From: an uncultured Candidatus Melainabacteria bacterium
Lineage (GTDB): Bacteria; Cyanobacteriota; Vampirovibrionia; Gastranaerophilales; Gastranaerophilaceae
Direction of reading: 5' to 3'
NCBI GenBank assembly: GCA_934717745.1
Contig: CAKUZB010000015.1
Span: forward strand, 1-44,692
Length of the DNA: 44,692 nucleotides
This document shows, in pieces, positions 27,152-34,066 of the stretch (position 1 is its first letter; each line of letters opens with the position of its first letter). A program made the translations under genes and the position numbers. The notes beneath the pieces are model-generated. The model was not told the origin of the DNA. It worked only from the letters and a program-made list of their open reading frames with translations, and searched no databases.

Positions 27152-27180
27152 TTGACTTGTAAAAGAGTTTAACTTATAAT
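27152..27180 (+). promoter_or_regulatory. Strong promoter of the tRNA-Gly transcription unit
   Basis: TTGACT (27152-27157) and TATAAT (27175-27180) have 17-nt spacing. Transcription is predicted from about 27187, giving a roughly 140-nt leader before the tRNA. Confidence 0.75.
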
Positions 27181-27186
27181 GAAATC

Positions 27187-27328
27187 AGTTCAGAGATGAA
27201 TTTAAAGATACCGTAACAAGTATAAAAGTTTATGCGGAAGTAACTCCTCGGTGAGCAAGGCGAAACGAAGTCAAATTGAAAGCCATTGAGTTACGAAAGC
27301 AAAAACAATTGAATAATAAAAACTCTAT
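27187..27328 (+). ncRNA. tRNA leader carrying sense and antisense copies of the tRNA 5' region
   Basis: 27231-27246 is identical to 27326-27341, which covers the first 13 nt of the tRNA plus 3 nt upstream. 27281-27294 is the exact reverse complement of tRNA positions 27335-27348 (14 nt, acceptor-D-arm). The leader can pair GTAACTC (27240-27246) with GAGTTAC inside itself, or use the 14-nt stretch to pair with the tRNA. It is either a regulatory or processing leader, or the debris of an integration or duplication event. Confidence 0.5.
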
Positions 27329-27404
27329 GCGGAAGTAACTCAATGGCTAGAGTCCCTGCCTTCCAAGCAGGTTGTTGCGAGTTCGAGTCTCGTCTTCCGC
27401 TCCA
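27329..27404 (+). tRNA. trnG(tcc): tRNA-Gly, anticodon TCC
   Basis: 76 nt including an encoded CCA (27402-27404). The acceptor stem pairs 27329-27335 with 27394-27400. The anticodon stem is CCTGC/GCAGG with loop CTTCCAA, so the anticodon is TCC at 27362-27364 (reads GGA). The T arm GCGAGTTCGAGTCTCG is canonical. Confidence 0.97.
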
Positions 27405-27410
27405 TTTATG

Positions 27411-27438
27411 ACAAGGCTTTTGGGTCTTGTTATTTTTT
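27411..27438 (+). terminator. Terminator of the tRNA-Gly unit
   Basis: ACAAG (27411-27415) pairs with CTTGT (27426-27430), followed by a T-rich run to 27438. It lies 6 nt after the CCA. Confidence 0.65.
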
Positions 27439-27593
27439 ATATTTACCTCAATATTCACAAAATAATTAAAATTAAAAATACAAAACATTTTGTCTATAAA
27501 TAAACAACAGACTAAAAAACTACATCAAGATTTTTAAAGTTTTATTAAGTTTCAATTTGTTGTAAATATTTTATTAAAACAATTTCTAAAACC

Positions 27594-27611
27594 TGTGCTA
27601 GAATATATTCT
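27594..27611 (+). promoter_or_regulatory. Extended -10 promoter abutting the HigB-like ATG
   Basis: TGCTAGAAT (TG at 27596-27597, TAGAAT at 27599-27604) is followed by 7 nt and the ATG at 27612. It is the same 9-mer as at padR. No Shine-Dalgarno site is present. Confidence 0.55.
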
Positions 27612-27971
27612 ATGACATTAAGGAATTCGACATTAAATGTATATTTTTATTGTACAAGTTCAGGAAATGAGCCAGTTAAAGAATGGTTAAAATCTCTGCC
27701 TCGCGAAGATATGCGTACTATCGGTTTTGACATTAAAACTGTTCAATATGGTTATCCAATAGGTATGCCCCTTACAAGAGTATTGCATGGGACAAAGGGT
27801 TTAGAAGAAGTGCGTTGTAATATTTCTAACGGTATCGCGAGAATCATCTTTTATGTTAAAGGTAACACAATGGTTTTATTACATGGATTCATAAAAAAAT
27901 CACAAGAAACACCTAAAAAAGAATTAGAAATTGCAATAAAAAGGTACAAGGAATGTCAAAATAATATATAA
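27612..27971 (+). CDS. HigB/Gp49-like RelE-superfamily toxin
   Basis: 119 aa, matching the phage Gp49/HigB family (ribosome-dependent mRNA interferases). Visible landmarks are VYFYCTSSGNEPVKEWLKSLP near the start, GMPLTRVLHGTKGLEEVRCNI, RIIFYVKGNTMVLLHGFIKKSQETPKKELEIA and a basic C-terminal helix. These are the core beta strands and the terminal helix of RelE-fold toxins. The stop codon abuts the stop of the convergent XRE gene with no gap. Standard modules have both genes in one operon, so this pair is rearranged. Confidence 0.83.
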   Translation: MTLRNSTLNVYFYCTSSGNEPVKEWLKSLPREDMRTIGFDIKTVQYGYPIGMPLTRVLHGTKGLEEVRCNISNGIARIIFYVKGNTMVLLHGFIKKSQETPKKELEIAIKRYKECQNNI

Positions 27972-28253
27972 TTAAGCAAAAGATAAAACAATACGTTTGC
28001 CTAAGTATTTTGCAACTTTATCTATTGTGTTTAGCGTTATGGCTGTATTTTCAGGATCTAATATTCTTGAAATAGCACTTCTTGAAGTGTTTAAATCTTT
28101 AGCAAGTTTACTAACTGTTATATGTTCAGTAATCATTTTTTGCTCAAGTTCATAAGCAATAACCCTTTTTATAGCGACAGTATCTGATTCTTGAAGCAGA
28201 CCTTCTGCTTCAAGAAAATCATCAAAGTTAGAACCTAAACATTTATTTTTCAT
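27972..28253 (-). CDS. XRE-family antitoxin-like regulator (HigA-like)
   Basis: 93 aa. An N-terminal extension (about 1-35) precedes an XRE helix-turn-helix (MITEHITVSKLAKDLNTSRSAISRILDPENTAITLNTIDKVAKYLGKRIVLSF). This arrangement fits antitoxins of Gp49/HigB toxins. It faces the toxin tail to tail. Its start region has TATAAT and tandem ATTGTAC repeats that may be its operator. Confidence 0.8.
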   Translation of the reverse strand: MKNKCLGSNFDDFLEAEGLLQESDTVAIKRVIAYELEQKMITEHITVSKLAKDLNTSRSAISRILDPENTAITLNTIDKVAKYLGKRIVLSFA

Positions 28254-28284
28254 AAAAACTCACTTTCATTATATATGCATTTAT

Positions 28285-28303
28285 ATTGTACCAAAAATTG
28301 TAC
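28285..28303. promoter_or_regulatory. Tandem ATTGTAC repeats upstream of the XRE gene
   Basis: ATTGTAC occurs at 28285-28291 and again at 28297-28303, a 12-nt period, about 30-50 nt upstream of the antitoxin ATG. This may be an operator half-site pair for autoregulation. It is short and AT-rich, so chance is possible. Confidence 0.35.
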
Positions 28304-28349
28304 GAAATTTCAAGTGCTTATATTTATTTTTTATCCACATACTTTAATA

Positions 28350-28823
28350 TTAAATTTTCTTTTTGACAAATTGACATTGTCCAAAATATCCACCTTTACG
28401 AATTTCTTCTTTAGTATCTGTATTGACACTAAGATAAGAATAATAATAATTAAGAGAATATTTATCAATAGAAATTGTTACGAAATCTGTTTCTCTTATT
28501 TTTGCTTTACACTGTTCACTACTAAATTCTAATTGAATATCACTACAATTTGTATAATCAAATGAATGTTCTTTTTTAATTATAAATTTTTTACTACTTT
28601 GTTCAACATTCCACTTATCTGAATACTCATTCATATCTAAATCATCAATTAACAATTCTTTTTTAATAGGTCTATAATAAATGTTTTCTTCCAAACCTCC
28701 TGTATTGCTTGTACAAATAAGATTTAGTGTCATTTTTTTATCCAGAATACCTAAAATACACAAAGGCAAAATAATAAAAACAAGTATCAAGATAAATATT
28801 ACTAATATTGTATGTCTATTCAT
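28350..28823 (-). CDS. Single-pass membrane protein with extracytoplasmic domain, last gene of four-gene operon
   Basis: 157 aa. The N-terminal membrane segment (about 5-27) precedes a soluble domain of about 125 residues rich in Tyr, Ser and Asn with Cys at several positions (NCSDIQLEF, SEQCKAKIRE, GQCQFVKKK). The cysteines could form disulfides outside the cell membrane. I know no family for it. It follows the 28843 gene by 19 nt. Its base composition is more AT-rich than core neighbours, which fits an acquired region. Confidence 0.6.
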   Translation of the reverse strand: MNRHTILVIFILILVFIILPLCILGILDKKMTLNLICTSNTGGLEENIYYRPIKKELLIDDLDMNEYSDKWNVEQSSKKFIIKKEHSFDYTNCSDIQLEFSSEQCKAKIRETDFVTISIDKYSLNYYYSYLSVNTDTKEEIRKGGYFGQCQFVKKKI

Positions 28824-28842
28824 ATTCTAACTCCATATACTT

Positions 28843-29274
28843 TTAGTTGTTATTATTTTTCTTTGCATATTTATATGAATCAATAATCAAAACAAATATA
28901 AATAATAAAATATAACCAATTAATAAATACCACTTATATTGAAAATTTGGAACATCCTTTAATCTTAAAACAAAAAAATAATAGCAAACAATTTCAATAA
29001 AACCTAAGCAACCTAATTTTACTGATAAAATAGCATTAGTTTTTATTAGTTTATCGTTATTATTAACCAATGATAAGGCAAATATTGCACCTAAAAACGA
29101 AGGTATTGATGACAACAAAATACCTAACCCAAACATAATTTTAATAAATAATAGCCATTTTAAACAGATAACAAATAGTACATAACAAAATATAATAGTT
29201 GGGTATATTTGTTTTAACGATGTGTTAAGAGCATTTTCTTTTTGAAGATTTAATTGTTCTACATTTTCAAACAT
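28843..29274 (-). CDS. Small four-helix membrane protein, third gene of operon
   Basis: 143 aa, soluble N-terminal ~20 residues (MFENVEQLNLQKENALNTSL) then about four membrane segments (roughly 25-45, 50-70, 80-105, 115-135), ending in a Lys/Asn tail. No motif I recognise. A GGAGG-type site precedes the ATG. It lies 20 nt after the 29295 gene, so they are cotranscribed. Confidence 0.6.
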   Translation of the reverse strand: MFENVEQLNLQKENALNTSLKQIYPTIIFCYVLFVICLKWLLFIKIMFGLGILLSSIPSFLGAIFALSLVNNNDKLIKTNAILSVKLGCLGFIEIVCYYFFVLRLKDVPNFQYKWYLLIGYILLFIFVLIIDSYKYAKKNNNN

Positions 29275-29294
29275 TTTTCTTTCCTCCTTAATAT

Positions 29295-29852
29295 TTAACT
29301 ATCAATAACCCCATCTTCTTTTTTGCTTTTCATAAATGTACATGGAATTGCGATAAATAAACAAATATACGGTATTAAGGCAATTAATACCAACCATTTA
29401 GACCATTTTAAATCATCTAATCTTTTTATATATGCACAAATTTCTAAATAAAGCATAAAAAAACAAATTGCGACACCTATCAATACTACAAATATTGTTG
29501 GTTGAAAATTTAAATTAAAATATTCTGGTTCATATAATACTCTAGAAAAAGTTGCAATAATATTAGTTATAAAGACTACACTTACAAATTCGACTCTGTG
29601 AATATTATTTTTCCAAGAAACTGCCTTTGGCATGTATAAACAAATAACTATTATGCAAAATATAAATAATGAAATTAGACAAACAAATATACTTGCCAAA
29701 AATGCTACTAAAATAATATGAAGGAAAAATGGCAACTGTATACTATTTCCAATTGCTCCAGCAATACCAACCCCGAAGAATAAAGATAAAATTCTTAGAA
29801 TGATATTTTCAGAAATTATACCAAAAGCCTTATTTAGCAGTTTTTTACTCAT
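29295..29852 (-). CDS. Multi-pass membrane protein, second gene of operon
   Basis: 185 aa with about five hydrophobic segments (roughly 15-35, 40-72, 85-105, 115-138, 150-172) and a charged C-terminus. No conserved catalytic motif is visible. It starts 9 nt after the stop of the WG-repeat gene. Function unknown. Confidence 0.6.
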   Translation of the reverse strand: MSKKLLNKAFGIISENIILRILSLFFGVGIAGAIGNSIQLPFFLHIILVAFLASIFVCLISLFIFCIIVICLYMPKAVSWKNNIHRVEFVSVVFITNIIATFSRVLYEPEYFNLNFQPTIFVVLIGVAICFFMLYLEICAYIKRLDDLKWSKWLVLIALIPYICLFIAIPCTFMKSKKEDGVIDS

Positions 29853-29861
29853 AAAAATCCT

Positions 29862-30257
29862 TTACTTTAACATTTTGTTAATTAATTCATTTGCGGCATT
29901 ATCATCCTCTGAAAATAATCCTGAAAACCCTTTACAAGCACCATTATGAATTTTAACACCTTGAGGATTAATACAATACAAATTATATATTCCATCAGAA
30001 TATGTATCATAACCATAAATCATTACAGTTGCTTGATTGTTTTTAAAATTACTGCAAAGTTGATACTCTGGTTGAATAACAACTCTACTTGTCTTATCAA
30101 GATAGCCACATTTTTTAATTTTGGGCAAATTTTTATTTTTAGTAATTGCTTGTAATGGATGTTCAACTTCTGTTGTGTATACATTTAAATTTGAAGCACA
30201 AAACCCAACCGTAGAAAGACTAAAAATTAAAAATAATAGAATAAATATTTTTTTCAT
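29862..30257 (-). CDS. Exported WG-repeat-like protein, first gene of operon
   Basis: 131 aa with a signal peptide (about 1-20, ending FCA). The middle matches a WG (KWG) repeat: KKCGYLDKTSRVVIQPEYQL then FKNNQATV (about 48-76), with GYDTYSDGIYNLYCINPQG as a possible second degenerate unit. WG repeats act in protein interaction and are often extracytoplasmic. An AGAGGTAG site precedes the ATG. It heads the operon opposite an XRE regulator. Confidence 0.65.
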   Translation of the reverse strand: MKKIFILLFLIFSLSTVGFCASNLNVYTTEVEHPLQAITKNKNLPKIKKCGYLDKTSRVVIQPEYQLCSNFKNNQATVMIYGYDTYSDGIYNLYCINPQGVKIHNGACKGFSGLFSEDDNAANELINKMLK

Positions 30258-30269
30258 AACTACCTCTTT

Positions 30270-30287
30270 TGTTGCTTACATGCAACA
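30270..30287. promoter_or_regulatory. Operator-like dyad 1 (TGTTGC-N6-GCAACA)
   Basis: Six-base arms separated by 6 nt. The dyad lies over the predicted start of the minus-strand operon (just after its TATATT box at 30291-30296). It also covers the -35 zone of the divergent XRE gene. Confidence 0.55.
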
Positions 30288-30311
30288 GAATATACTAATA
30301 ATAATATTAAA

Positions 30312-30327
30312 ATTGCATATATGCAAT
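30312..30327. promoter_or_regulatory. Operator-like dyad 2 (ATTGCATATATGCAAT)
   Basis: A perfect 16-bp palindrome sharing TTGC-N6-GCAA with dyad 1; the centres are 41 bp apart. It covers the XRE start codon at 30321 and the -35 zone of the opposite promoter. It is probably bound by the XRE protein. Confidence 0.6.
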
Positions 30328-30545
30328 ATGATAATGAAGATTTATTAAAATTAGGTAGCAAAATAAAAACTTTAAGACTTGAGAAAAAGTTAACAATTAG
30401 AATGCTGTGTTACAATAAAGGTCTAGGACTTGAACCCTCAACGATAAGTAGAATAGAGCAAGGTATTGTTGATCCTAAATATTTAACATTATTAAAAATT
30501 GCAGAAGCCTTAGATATTAACCTAAAAGATTTATTAAACTTCTAA
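30321..30545 (+). CDS. XRE-family helix-turn-helix regulator
   Basis: 74 aa, a bare helix-turn-helix domain (LGSKIKTLRLEKKLTIRMLC, then STISRIEQGIVDPKYLTLLKIAEALDINLKDLL). The recognition helix is at about 37-47. It is divergent from the four-gene membrane operon with two matching dyads in the 63-nt gap, so it probably represses itself and that operon. The -10 TAAAAT (30308-30313) ends 7 nt before the ATG, so this may also be a leaderless message. Confidence 0.85.
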   Translation: MQYDNEDLLKLGSKIKTLRLEKKLTIRMLCYNKGLGLEPSTISRIEQGIVDPKYLTLLKIAEALDINLKDLLNF

Positions 30546-31546
30546 TACAAAAAAATAAGAAACAAAACCGAATCCCAAACATCACAATCAAGATTGATGC
30601 CAACTGTGAGAATCCTCATGCTGTTTTAAGAAGTGAACTAGAACATGCAAGAGATATTGCAAAAGGAACAGTACCTGACCAAAAGGTAAAACATTTCAGT
30701 CGTTATGATGGTATGAATGAATCTGAAGTTGCTAGTGGTTATGTTCATAAGAAATCTATTAAAAGAAATATAGCAATACAAAATGAAAAAACTATTAATA
30801 ATATTCAGTCAAGAAATACTAAAAATATTAAGGATGGGTATCAGTTTAACAAAGAAGCAAACTTGGATTATGAAAACGGTCAAAGAATAAAAATCAAAAA
30901 TTCTGAAGGACAAGATTTAGGATATGTTGATTATACAATAGAAGGTGATGTTTTACATATACAACAAGTAACAAATACAACAAAAAGAAAGATTAATTGG
31001 AAAACTCAAGAAAAGTTACCTAAAAAAGAAGGTGAAGTTCCATCTACACCTAATGTTGCTAATAAATTAATTGATAATTTAATTTCAGAAAACCCTGATT
31101 TAAAAATTCAATGGGATGCAGTTACTCAAGATGGAAGAAAATTTAAAGAAAGATATTTAAAAGAAAATCCTAGTTTAACCAATAAAGTGCAAGGGTTTTC
31201 AACTGCTCAAGAAGTTGACACCGCTTTTAAAAATGATTATAATAATCAAAAAAGTGAGGTGGATAATGAGACAGGAAATATTAGTGAACGACAACGCAGA
31301 GATAGAGTATCAATGGGAAAAGATACTCTATCCAATGATAACAGCACGTCAGGAATTAATAGCCAACAGGGAAGAGAACCAATATCTAACTCAGAGGGAA
31401 ACATACTTGAGAGCAATTCACGAGTTGATTCAAGAGGGAACATTACCGATACTAACTTATCACCTCAACAACTAAAATTCGATTTCAATTCAGTTGAAGA
31501 AGTTGCTGATGCTGTGGATAACAGTATTTTAAACTTTTCTTTTTAA
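30521..31546 (+). pseudogene. 5'-truncated mobile-element-like gene
   Basis: The frame is open from 30521, but the first ATG is at 30713 (277 aa from there). The 160 nt before it read as protein-like sequence in the same frame (ITIKIDANCENPHAV, LRSELEHARDIAKGT). This suggests that the original N-terminus is lost. The part GYVDYTIEGDVLHIQQV with VANKLIDNLISENPDLKI and WDAVTQDGRKF resembles acetyltransferase-like modules in large phage or plasmid proteins. The rest is low complexity. No Shine-Dalgarno site is seen before 30713. It is probably a remnant. Confidence 0.55.
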
Positions 31547-31552
31547 TATACA

Positions 31553-31897
31553 CTAATATTTCCCAGTAACCCAAATTAGGTGATAGCCAAATTGTGTTTT
31601 TACAGGGTCGGAAACATCGTCTACCATACCGTTAAAAGAGGCTTCCTCAAAAGGTTTTACCATTTGCCCACGTCCAAAGCAACCTAAATCACCTCCACGC
31701 TGAGAAGATGGACATGTAGAATACATTTTTGCGTAAAATTTAAAATCTTCAAAAGTTTTAATCTGACTTTTGATTTTTATTGCGTCCATTTCAGTTGGAA
31801 CAAGAATATGATTTGCACAAACTTGAGAATACTCTTCGGCTTTCACGTATGATACAAAACAAAATACAAAAAATAAAAATATAACAACTTTTTTCAA
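31553..31897 (-). CDS. Exported parvulin-type peptidyl-prolyl isomerase
   Basis: 114 aa: signal peptide (about 1-20, ending VKA) plus one parvulin/rotamase domain. Family features: ANHILVPTE, SSQRGGDLGCFGRGQMVKPFEEASF, VSDPVKTQFGYHLIWV. It probably assists folding in the periplasm. The start is TTG at 31897 with GGAG 7 nt upstream. There is no SurA or PrsA-type extra domain. Confidence 0.9.
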   Translation of the reverse strand: MKKVVIFLFFVFCFVSYVKAEEYSQVCANHILVPTEMDAIKIKSQIKTFEDFKFYAKMYSTCPSSQRGGDLGCFGRGQMVKPFEEASFNGMVDDVSDPVKTQFGYHLIWVTGKY

Positions 31898-31961
31898 TTA
31901 AATTCTCCTATTTTATTTATTCTATAATAAAAACCCCAAAACAATCAAGAAATTCCCCATA

Positions 31962-31990
31962 TTGACATAGTTTATTGTCTGTTTTAGCAT
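31962..31990 (+). promoter_or_regulatory. Promoter of mscS-rlmH
   Basis: TTGACA (31962-31967), 17 nt, TAGCAT (31985-31990). A roughly 25-nt leader with AAGG precedes the ATG at 32022, so this unit is leadered, unlike pncC and fau. Confidence 0.6.
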
Positions 31991-32021
31991 GAAGAAAACT
32001 AATCACAAATAAGGTAAATAT

Positions 32022-32843
32022 ATGGATTTTTTCAAGGAAAATATTAACGGCTTTATCGAAATTGCAATAATTATAATTTTTGTAATCTTGAGTATAAGAC
32101 TTGTTGATTTTATTGACAAAAAACTAAAAGAAAACATTCTAAAAAAATATCAAAACAACGCAAGATTATTAAGTTTTTGCCCTATAATAAATAAAATTAT
32201 AAAAACTCTTATTCTATTTATAATAGTAGCCTCTGTAATGCAAGCCCACGGATACTCAATGACTTCACTTATCGCAGGTTTTGGTATCGTAGGTATGGCA
32301 GTCAGTTTTGCAGCAAAAGAATCAATTGCAAACGTTTTTGGTTCATTTGCAATTCTATATGACCAAATTTTCGATTTAGGGGATTATGTAATCATCAATG
32401 ATGTTGAAGGTACTGTTATTGATATTAACTTACGTTCAACAAAAATAAAGACAGTAGATAATTCAATAATTGTTCTTCCAAATAACGTTGTAGCAAACGC
32501 AATCGTTTCAAACATTTCAGCAATTTCAAAACGCAGAATTGACGAAATTATCGGAGTAACTTATGACACTCCAACAGAAAAAATCGAAAAAGCAGTTCAA
32601 ATTATAAAAGATATTCTTCGAAATAACGATGAAATAGAAACAAACGATTCTTTAATTTACGTAGAAAAACTAAATTCCAGTTCAATAGATATACACATGC
32701 AAGCATACATAAACTACGGAGATTCAACTAACTTAAGACGAATTAGAGAAAACGTTTTAATGGAGATACTAAAACAATACAGACAGGAAGGAATAGAATT
32801 TGCGTTCCCATCGCAATCTATATATTTAGCAAATGAAAATTAA
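32022..32843 (+). CDS. mscS: Small-conductance mechanosensitive channel (MscS family)
   Basis: 273 aa, minimal MscS-type channel with three membrane helices (about 10-30, 62-80, 85-110). The pore helix is GIVGMAVSFAAKESIANVFGSF-like. The beta domain follows (FDLGDYVIINDVEGTVIDINLRSTKIKTVDNSIIVLPNN), then the alpha/beta vestibule domain. It releases osmolytes on hypo-osmotic shock. It overlaps rlmH by 11 nt. Confidence 0.94.
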   Translation: MDFFKENINGFIEIAIIIIFVILSIRLVDFIDKKLKENILKKYQNNARLLSFCPIINKIIKTLILFIIVASVMQAHGYSMTSLIAGFGIVGMAVSFAAKESIANVFGSFAILYDQIFDLGDYVIINDVEGTVIDINLRSTKIKTVDNSIIVLPNNVVANAIVSNISAISKRRIDEIIGVTYDTPTEKIEKAVQIIKDILRNNDEIETNDSLIYVEKLNSSSIDIHMQAYINYGDSTNLRRIRENVLMEILKQYRQEGIEFAFPSQSIYLANEN

Positions 32844-33303
32844 AATTATCGCATTAGGCAAAGTTAACGAACCATATTTAAAAGACGGCATAGATGAATT
32901 CTTAAAAAGAATCGCACCGTACACAACAATTGAAATTTCTGAATTAAAACCGGTTGAAATTAAAGACGAAAATTTAATTCAACGCTCACTTGATATGGAA
33001 GCAGACAAAATTTTAGACTTGATAAAACCTTCCGCATTCGTAATAACTCTCGAAATTGGCGGAAAAATGCTTTCATCTGAAGATTTTGCATTAGAAATAA
33101 ACGAAATTGTAAACTCGGGTGTAAACGAATTAGTTTTCGTAATAGGTTCATCACATGGCTTATCTCACAAAGTTTCAGAAAGAGCGGATTACAAACTAAG
33201 TCTTTCAAAAATGACATTCTTGCACAATTTTGCACGATTAATTCTTGTAGAACAAATCTACAGAGCATTTAAGATTATTAAAGGCGAAACTTACCACAAA
33301 TAA
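32833..33303 (+). CDS. rlmH: 23S rRNA (pseudouridine1915-N3)-methyltransferase
   Basis: SPOUT-fold methyltransferase, 156 aa, full length. It starts MKIKIIALGKVNEPYLKDGIDEF. The knot region is FVIGSSHGLS (family usually FVIGG-x-G) and KMTFLHNFARLILVEQIYRAFKI. It ends with the diagnostic GETYHK. It is translationally coupled to mscS. Confidence 0.96.
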   Translation: MKIKIIALGKVNEPYLKDGIDEFLKRIAPYTTIEISELKPVEIKDENLIQRSLDMEADKILDLIKPSAFVITLEIGGKMLSSEDFALEINEIVNSGVNELVFVIGSSHGLSHKVSERADYKLSLSKMTFLHNFARLILVEQIYRAFKIIKGETYHK

Positions 33304-33486
33304 TTAATAAGGAAATCTATTAGTAAAGTTTCTATTAAAACCATGTTTATATATAACAATCAAAGAAACTATTGTTGTTACAAACAGACCTAAGCCGACA
33401 GGCGAAAAACAATAATGAGTGGTAATTTCTAAGAAAACGATTCCAACCAATAGGATAAACATAAAACATGTTAAGAGTTTACTCAT
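33304..33486 (-). CDS. Small two-helix membrane protein
   Basis: 60 aa with two hydrophobic segments (about 3-20 and 25-45) and a basic C-terminus (YKHGFNRNFTNRFPY). The start at 33486 has a perfect GGAGG site. Its stop directly abuts the end of rlmH. Unknown function; probably a real small membrane protein. Confidence 0.6.
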   Translation of the reverse strand: MSKLLTCFMFILLVGIVFLEITTHYCFSPVGLGLFVTTIVSLIVIYKHGFNRNFTNRFPY

Positions 33487-33551
33487 ATTGTAATCCTCCT
33501 GTGGCATAAGTTAAGCAACTACTAACATTGTAACTCTTTTTTGAGTACATT

Positions 33552-33608
33552 TATAGTGCAAAAGGTACTTACCGCAACAATTCTTATTAAGGTAAAAACT
33601 ACACTATA
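33552..33608. other. Nested dyad in the gap before rnpB
   Basis: TATAGTG (33552-33558) pairs with CACTATA (33602-33608), and inside them TTACC (33569-33573) pairs with GGTAA (33591-33595). It could be a small hairpin RNA or a regulatory site between two divergent units. No promoter assigned. Confidence 0.25.
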
Positions 33609-33644
33609 ACTACAACATGACCTTATTCAAATTTAAAAATTTTA

Positions 33645-33653
33645 TGTTAAAAT
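33645..33653 (+). promoter_or_regulatory. Extended -10 promoter of rnpB
   Basis: TGTTAAAAT (TG at 33645-33646, TAAAAT at 33648-33653) lies 7-8 nt before the rnpB 5' end. Confidence 0.5.
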
Positions 33654-33660
33654 AAAAATA

Positions 33661-34039
33661 CAGAGTAATCGGATAATCACGCAGAAATGTGAGGAAAGTC
33701 CGTGCATTCAAGGACAGACTGCCGGAGAAACTCCGGACGGTGCGAACCGGTGGATAGTGCCACAGAAATGAATAGTTCCGCTTATAAGAATTAAGGCTTA
33801 TAATGAACTCAGACTGCCGATGGATTTTATATCACAGGCGATGGTGCAACGGTGAGATAAGTGCTTCACCAGCAATAACGAGAGTTATTGGCTAGGTAAA
33901 CCCCAGTCGAATGCAAGATTAACTTGAAGGTTATAAAGGTTGTCCGCCCACTTCAGACAAATCGCTAGAGTTTGTGAGTAATCACATTCCCAGACAGATG
34001 ATTATCTAAAACAGAACACGGCTTACGGATTACTCTGTA
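33661..34039 (+). ncRNA. rnpB: RNase P RNA, type A
   Basis: Catalytic RNA of RNase P, which matures tRNA 5' ends. The P1 stem is formed by 33661-33670 and 34028-34037. The conserved GAGGAAAGTCCGTGC (CR I) and ACAGAACACGGCTTAC (CR V) are present, with the expected length of about 375 nt. The 3' side runs into a T run that probably ends transcription. Confidence 0.97.
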
Positions 34040-34066
34040 TTTTTTTAATTAAGGAGTTTTATTTTA

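Noticed and set aside
31215..31475. 86-codon open frame inside the truncated mobile-element gene
   Set aside because: It is a shifted frame within low-complexity coding sequence, without a start signal.
27329..31546. attL/attR direct repeats of an integrated element
   Set aside because: I found no second copy of the tRNA 3' end at the right edge; only a 5' tRNA fragment is duplicated, and no integrase is visible.
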